From Apodemus sylvaticus (taxonomy: Eukaryota > Chordata > Mammalia > Rodentia > Muridae): 64,000 nucleotides of DNA. Location of the stretch: the NCBI RefSeq assembly GCF_947179515.1, contig NC_067474.1, forward strand, positions 89,107,324-89,171,323, written 5' to 3'. A program made the position numbers and the translations under genes. Of the stretch, positions 57,633 to 64,000 are shown piece by piece (positions within the stretch are counted from its first letter, which is position 1; each line of letters starts with the position of its first letter). Under the pieces are notes generated by a model. It made no database searches, was not told the origin of the DNA, and worked only from the letters and a program-made list of their open reading frames with translations.

Positions 57633-58363
57633 TTTTTTTTTACTTTTTAAATATTTTTTAATTCGATATATCTTTTTATTTACATTTCAAATGATTTCCC
57701 CTTTTCTGCCCCTAAAAGTCCCATAAGCCCAATTCCCTGTTCTGGTTTTGCCCTATACTGCTACACTGAGTCTTTCCAGAACCAGGCCACTCCTCTGTTC
57801 TTCTTGTACATCATTTGATGTGTGGATTATGTTTGAGTATTCCAATTTTCTAGGTTAATTTCCACTTATTAGTGAGTACATACCATGATTAATTTTTTGA
57901 GACTAGGTTACCTCAGTTATGATAGTATGATGTTCTCCAGCTCTATCCATTTGTCTAAGAATTTCATGAATTCATTGTTTCTAATGGCTGAATAGTACTC
58001 CATTGTGTGTATATATACCACATTTTTTGCATCCATTCTTCCGTTGAGGGATGCCTGGGTTCTTTCCAGCTTCTGGTTATTATAAATAGGGCTGCTATGA
58101 ATATAATGGAGCACGTATCCTTATTACCTGTTGGGGAATCCTCTGGGTATATGCCCAGAAGTAGTGTAGCAAGATCCTATAGAAGTGGCCTGCCCAGTTT
58201 TCTGAGGAACCGTCAGACTGATTTCCAGAATGGTTGTACCAATTTGCAACCACACTAGCAGTGGACGAGTGTTCCTCTTTCTCCACATCCTTGCCAACAC
58301 CTGCTATTTCCTGAGTTTTTAATCTTAGCCATTCTGACTGGTGTAAGATGAAATCTCAGGGTT
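57633..58363 (-). mobile_element. 5'-truncated antisense L1 with TSD
   Basis: The T-run at 57633 is followed by the antisense L1 3' UTR and ORF2 C-terminus, up to 'tttaatcttagccattctga' and 'gaaatctcagggttg'. The flanks gaaacagagaaatct (57618-57632) and gaaacagaaatct (58364-58376) are a target duplication differing by a 2-base indel. Confidence 0.88.
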
Positions 58364-58480
58364 GAAACAGAAATCTTAGATCTTTAGCAATGATTGCCAA
58401 AGCAAATATACTTATGAAGAAAACATGCTTTCATTAGAAAAGAACTGTCATTTTATGAAAACTGAGATATTAGTTATTGT

Positions 58481-58522
58481 CTTCCTTTCTTCCTTCCTTC
58501 CTTCTTTCCTCCCTCCCTCCCT

Positions 58523-58617
<95 letters not shown>

Positions 58618-58624
58618 TCATTCA
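58481..58624 (+). repeat. (TTCC)n(TC)n(TTTC)n compound microsatellite
   Basis: TTCC units are followed by a pure TC run and then about 15 TTTC units. The Leu/Ser/Phe open frame across it is an artefact. Confidence 0.96.
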
Positions 58625-59949
58625 TGTAGACTTAAGAACATCCAAGAAATCACACAGGTCCTCATCAGATCAAGGAACAGTTCTGAATTTAGAATTGCCT
58701 GTTGGTACATGGGCTTTTCTGAAATACTGATGACTTTTCTCTTCAGCATGCTATTTCTGTCCTGTCCAGGTTTTCCTTTGCTTTTCATGAGAGTATTACT
58801 AATTTAACTTCACAATAAAGCAGGTTATCTATTAACTAGAAATACCCTGCTTGCTACATGTTATACAAAATTACAAGGCTTATTATAGTCCATATAAAAT
58901 GTTGTTGTAGAAAAGGGCTTCCTCACCTACATGCAACCAGTCATGTTCAATTATCAGCACCAAGAAAGCCAAGTGTGAGCTAATTAGCCAGCCCCTGGCA
59001 GACATAATAGGGCAAATCATTTCTTGAAATAAAATTTTAAGGAAATAATTCTACTTTCCGGAGTGAATATTACAATTTATACCTCTTTTAGAAAATGGAT
59101 GGAAATAGAAATTATTATACTAAATTAAATAATAAAAATTAAATAGATAAAAACTGCATGTAGTTGATCACATACAGTATTTGTATATGTTTGACATGAA
59201 ATCAGAAGAGAGAAATTATTTGGGAAAGTAGGGAAAATGGATGGACGACAAAGAGGGGGTTGAATATGAGCAATATTTTATACTGTGTATGTATTAAGAT
59301 GCCATAGCAAAACTCATTATTTTTAATGCCAAGTAAATTTTTAATAGTTTAGCTTGCTTTACTTTGTGTGAAATTTTATAGGGAGCATGGTTTTGGGATG
59401 AATAAAACCACAATTTGTTGAAGTTCAGATTCCAGTCATCAATACAATTTTAGAACATATAAAAATTATTTTGAGAATATTCCACAGAAATATATACTGA
59501 ATCAGTCATAGTAGATAAAATTGCATGATACAGGTAATGATATGAAGTCATAAAACAGAGGAATTGTAATATATCTCAGCAAAAGTACAGCTTGAGAAAG
59601 ACAAATTGATCAGTTGATGATAACTGATATATGCCAACATTTTTTCCTAAAAGCCAAGAATGGTGAGAGAAGCTGCAGAAGTTTGACAAACTGCCATGCA
59701 AACTGGTTACAACTTGTGAACAAAGCCTAATGATGACATGGAGAAAGTGATCTTTTCTATGTGCATGTACATAGTACAAGAATATTACATGTATATGTAC
59801 AAGAATATTACTTCTCCAAAATTTCAATGACTATTGTGTGTAAAACTATATGGCACTGGTGTTATAAATATGATGATTAATATTTTATTGGAAGATGTAT
59901 TTGAGAGTAATGACTGAGAGAAAAAGTTTCAGAAAGAAAGATGATTGTT
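58625..59949. other. No gene seen
   Basis: AT-rich unique-looking DNA. The minus-strand 83-codon frame at 59827-59576 has no recognisable features. Confidence 0.5.
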
Positions 59950-59964
59950 AAGATAATCCTCAGT

Positions 59965-60120
59965 GCCAGGCAGTGGTGGCACACACTTTTAATCCCAGTA
60001 GTTGGGAGGCAGAGGCAGGCAGATTTCTGAGTTCGAGGCCAGCGTGGTCTATGGAGTGAGTTCCAGGACAGCCAAGGCTATACAGAGAAACCCTGTCTCG
60101 AAGAACAACAACAACAATAA
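59965..60120 (+). mobile_element. Young B1 SINE with perfect 15-bp TSD
   Basis: Near-consensus murine B1: 'gaggcagaggcaggcagatt', 'agttcgaggccagcgtggtc', 'ccaaggctatacagagaaac', then a CAA/ATAA tail. aagataatcctcagt flanks it exactly at 59950-59964 and 60121-60135, so the insertion is recent. Confidence 0.98.
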
Positions 60121-60185
60121 AAGATAATCCTCAGTAAGTGTTATGCACAACAATCAGTAGATTGTTTTGGTTTATTCTCCATGCA

Positions 60186-60239
60186 TCTATCCATCCATCC
60201 ATCCATCCATCCATCCATCCATCCATCCATCCATCCATT
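60186..60239 (+). repeat. (CCAT)n microsatellite
   Basis: About 12 tetranucleotide units; the frame across it encodes only His/Pro/Ser/Ile repeats. Confidence 0.96.
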
Positions 60240-62405
60240 CCTCCATAAATTCATTTATCGCCGCTTTGTGTATCTATCTTGGAGTCTATGTGGTTGTGCC
60301 ACAATAATATTGCTTAGATGTCTTCTCCTTTTCCCCTTTCTTCTTCCTTCCCTCTTTTCATCCAATCATCCATTTATCCATTCACATATCCTCTCTTGTA
60401 GTCCCTTGTATGTTGCAACACCTCTTCTGATATTCTAACAGAAACATAGTATATATGTATATATTTAAAAAAACTTCATCAATTACAGCCTAAACTTACT
60501 TGACATAGGTCCCTCAATAGTTTGTTGGGTACAATTAGAAAAAAAATCTTATATGAAGATGGTAGTGCTAACTACTATGGTAACTACTATGGTAAAGTAT
60601 TTATTAATTAATTTTAAAGTTTGGTCAATGTAGAATGAAATGAAACCTGAACAGAAATTAATAGGTATAATTTCTTTCAAGATGCTGATTTGGTAGGGCC
60701 TTAAAAAATAAAACCCGCAAAAAACTAAGAAAATTACCGTTTTTACCTATATTCCTGTCCTAAATCTGATAGGTCTTTCCTGATCAGCTGAAGGCTGGTT
60801 TCAAACCTCATATCTTCTTGCCCCCCCAATAATAAAGTTGTAATCAACCAGGTTTTAGTAAGTTTTGATGCATTGTTTGCCAGTTTATAAGCCTTCATAT
60901 TTGTATCAAGAATATTATAGGATGAAAATCATTAAAAGTCATAAATATAAAAATCCTTTGTTTTATACAGGTTTTAAAATGCTGTAATCATTTCCATCCT
61001 CTGGACACAGTTGATAGGAGAAAATAACTCCAAGTCTTAAAGTCATGTCATTGTTTTGTTAACTTTTTATAACAACAAACCACTCAACTCAGTAGCTGGC
61101 ATTCCATCCCTGCCTCCTCCCTGCTCCGCTCTCCTACCTTCTCTGTTTTCATTCATCCTCACTTCTAGTTTCTCTTGTGTGCCAACTTTTCTTATGCTTC
61201 TGATTGTATAACTGTGAAATAACATATATTTTCAAAAATCCCATGAAATATAGTTTTACTATATTTGTATAGATGATGACATAGTGTGATGGCTCTCAAT
61301 AGTGGAACTGACTCTAAGACAAGCTGCCACTGTCAGGCAGTGTGGTCAAAACAGTATCAAGCTTTGCCCCAATGTCCTGTTTCAGTCATATTTCCCTGTA
61401 TGGCAGTGCTGCACTTCAACATCAGAGAAGGATTGGAGCCTGCTCCATTAGGGTCACTACACATGGCTATCAAACCACACATGCAGAGGCTTTCTCTAAT
61501 TTGATCTTCTACTCTATTAACACTCTGCTTTAGTCTAAATTCCATTACCAGCTGACCTCTGCTTTTACACTCCATTTCCAGGTCTGGGATTATCCAAGGG
61601 ATAGGTCTCACTTTGCAGTATGAACCCCTTCAGGCCATGGGATTCATCATTTATTTCCTGTTTCAGATCACACACATCTTAGTAGGTAGAGAACAGCCTG
61701 TCACAGAGCGGGTCCTCAATTTGGCTGTTTGAATTCTTTGGAAAAAATGAATTTCCCATGTGAGAATCACTCATCTGAAGAGGCAATTGTATACTGAGAA
61801 AGCATGCTGTTCCAGGTTAGGGGAGAAACCCCGAGTTAAATGTTGCCTTCCTTACTGAGCTCATACTATGTTCTAAGCATTAGGTTTAATCATATATGTC
61901 TTAAAAAGAATTAATTCCTTCATTTAACTAAACTTCAGGATGTAAAATATGTAAAACCTAACAAATGTATAAATGCAAGAGTAAAATAAAATAAAGAGAA
62001 CAACCAAATATAGACTATTTGGATTTGGATGTTTTATACTCTGAAGTATTTTCTGATATTTTAACTAAAACATGAAAGAGATAGAGACAAACGCACAGTA
62101 ATGAAGATTAGGTCAGGCAGCATGGGCAGTGAGAATTATAGGTAACATTTTGGACTACTTGAATATAGAAAAAGGGCTACTGACCATGCAACTCTGTGAG
62201 TGAGAGAAGAACGAACAAGTGGTAGCGTTGATAGCCTAGGCAGTTTTTGATTAATCAGCATTCTAAAAGCTCAAACTGGTACTAGGTTTTCATTGTGGGG
62301 GCAATGAAAACTTATAACGGAATATATAGTAACATACGATATAAAAGTCTACCTGGATAATTTCAGCAGCTCTATGTAATTGAAATGTTTGTGATCAGCA
62401 TATTC
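60240..62405. other. No gene supported; possible MIR trace
   Basis: A weak antisense MIR-like phrase (actgagctcatactatgttc, then taagcattag) lies at about 61853-61935. The overlapping frames near 61286-61611 are not convincing on either strand. No other feature is recognised. Confidence 0.45.
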
Positions 62406-62409
62406 TAGG

Positions 62410-62620
62410 GGAGGAACAGCATAGCATTTAGAAGCAATAAGGCTTCAACTTTACACGTACCTGTTTAACTCTGGACAGGTTACCTAACTTCTCTGTGCTT
62501 AGATCTATTTATTTACATAATAGTTATAATAACAACATCTGATAGTGTGACTAAATATATGGGGAGTACCAAAGACAGTGCTTGGCATATAATAGCCTCT
62601 TAATGATATATTTCTTCTCA
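62410..62620 (+). mobile_element. MIR relic
   Basis: Sense MIR order: 'ctctggacaggttacctaac', 'cttctctgtgcttag', 'cataatagttataataacaa', 'cagtgcttggcatataatag', 'cctcttaatgat'. Old but legible. Confidence 0.75.
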
Positions 62621-63364
62621 TTTTAATGATCACGAAAATGTACTTGTCAATCTCATGGTAAGTGTTTTTTGGCTGATGTAAAGGGAACTGTTTACTATAA
62701 GATGTCACTTATATGTGTATTTTTCACAGGCTAATAATGCAACATAAAATTTCTTATTAAAATTAAAGGGATTCTTCAGACGATTTTCATTAAAGTCCTA
62801 AGAAATCATGTGACTAGAATTATTTAATCATTTTGGCGTCCTATCTTCCCTTTTCAGTGTGTTGCTAATTTAATGGTTTGCAACTCAAGCAAAACACAGG
62901 TAATTCATTTTGGTTGTAGGATAGAAAGTTGTGGTAAACTCCTCAGAAATCTAAGTGGGAACACCATTTTATGTTCTTTTGTTGAGACTTAAATCAGTGT
63001 AAAGACCCTTTTAAGATTTAATACCTTGACATAATCATGCTCTTATTTGTTTCCATGTGTCTTTCCTACTGACCTCATAGATTATGATAATCTGAGTATT
63101 CTTTATTGATTGAAAATAATGGAAATCTTTGACTAAGTGTATATATTGGATTGTTCAGAAGTTTTGGAGTATTCATCTTTCTTAGCTAGCCCCATGGAGG
63201 CCAGTTTCTTAACAGGTAGATTGAAAAGTTTCACTCTACTTTATGTTATAAGAAGGAAGTTCCAAAGTTGAAAAGAAATCAGATGGTCACTTAATATGTA
63301 ATATGCTAAATATTTTTGTAAAAAACTAATAATTCTATCTTAATTTAGTCATTAATTTTTAATC
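62621..63364. other. No gene seen
   Basis: AT-rich DNA without supported features. Confidence 0.5.
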
Positions 63365-63505
63365 ATTTTTTGAGGTAGGGTCTCATGTATCTTAAGCAGG
63401 ACTTGAACTCTCTTCCAGTTGAGAATGACCTTGAAATCTGGCCTTCCCAGTTCTACATCCTGAGTACAAGAATTACAGAGGCACACCATGTTTCATGGCT
63501 TATAT
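63365..63505 (-). mobile_element. Old B1/proto-B1 SINE
   Basis: Antisense blocks: 'tttttgaggtagggtctcat', 'gttgagaatgaccttgaaat', 'ctacatcctgagtacaagaa', then 'ttacagaggcacaccatg'. It is more diverged than the B1 at 60 kb and the layout fits an early B1. Confidence 0.7.
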
Positions 63506-64000
63506 TCCAAATTTTAATTTCACTAGGAGGATTTTTCCAATATAAGATAAAGCTTTGGCTGAGTGTCAGAATTTAGTCTGTGGAAGAACAAGAATATTTC
63601 TTTGGAGAAAATGTGGTCCGAGGTCAAAGAAAAAATGTATTCTCTTGGTTCATAACAATGTGTACCAGAGGATCAACAACACTTGTGCCTGGAACACTGA
63701 GCAGACACAGTCAGACTATAAATCTCTCGTACAGATGGCAGGAGTTGTCCAATGCCCTGGCGCAAATTCTAAGCCATACTATATTATAAATTGTGTGAGT
63801 GAACTCTGTACAGAAAATCTTGCACAGAAGTCTTCACTTTATAATACACATGGAATTTGCTCAAGAATAGACACAAAATATGGCTCAAAATTAACTAAGG
63901 TGACAGTCTACACAGGCTACTCTGTAAAGTTAGTTCCCTGTAATACAAATGTTATACATGATAGCCAATTTACAAGAACAAGTAAGTACTATAAGTGTAT
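63506..64000. other. No gene seen
   Basis: The 69-codon frame at 63580-63789 has no recognisable features. Confidence 0.5.

Noticed and set aside
1..64000. Search for tRNA genes, ID/BC1 elements, rRNA or a new gene system
   Set aside because: Reading through by eye showed none; only tRNA-derived SINEs (B2/B3, MIR) were found. A tRNA scan and a repeat-library search would be decisive.

Overview
This window is repeat-rich, gene-poor nuclear DNA from a rodent, most probably a murine (Murinae). It carries B1 and B2/B3 SINEs of murine type, many L1 copies whose ORF1/ORF2 resemble mouse and rat L1, older rodent L1 3' UTR pieces (Lx-like), a URR1-like hAT element and old MIR copies. I saw no ID/BC1-type SINE, which argues mildly against Rattus; the species cannot be fixed from this window. 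Family names come from recognition by eye and the fragment edges are approximate unless a target-site duplication (TSD) fixes them. I found no intact single-copy protein-coding gene, tRNA, rRNA or CRISPR array, and nothing that looks like a new biological system. The interest lies in the retrotransposon record.

Layout. 1-10.9 kb: diverged sequence with old repeats, two 5'-inverted L1 copies (2.8-3.7 kb and 3.9-4.8 kb), a B1, a long pentanucleotide/tetranucleotide microsatellite, an Lx-like 3' UTR and an ancient L1 reverse-transcriptase remnant. 10.9-17.36 kb: one full-length young L1 (5' UTR, ORF1, ORF2, 3' UTR, A tail) between 16-bp target duplications. It is broken by one frameshift in ORF1 and two stops plus one frameshift in ORF2. 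17.4-28.2 kb: mostly unique-looking AT-rich DNA with a 28-bp and a 25-bp minisatellite, a URR1-like element, an L1 3' UTR piece, a 38-bp B2-like micro-insertion with a perfect 16-bp TSD, a B3 and MIR relics. 28.3-34.4 kb: nested retroelements, namely an inverted L1 holding a solo LTR and an antisense L1 split by a later 2.5-kb L1. 34.5-47.3 kb: old repeats, two short local duplications, and a roughly 2-kb inverted repeat built from two head-to-head copies of one dispersed element. 47.4-49.7 kb: an intronless, decayed processed pseudogene of COG5, followed by an Lx-like insertion. 51.6-58.4 kb: another dense block of nested and inverted L1s. 58.5-64 kb: microsatellites, a very young B1 with a perfect 15-bp TSD, MIR relics and an old B1.

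The working parts belong to one process. L1 ORF2 supplies endonuclease and reverse transcriptase, and ORF1 binds the RNA. The same machinery, acting in trans, explains the B1/B2 SINEs and the COG5 retrocopy. TSDs, A tails, 5' truncations and 5' inversions are seen repeatedly and allow relative dating of several insertions.
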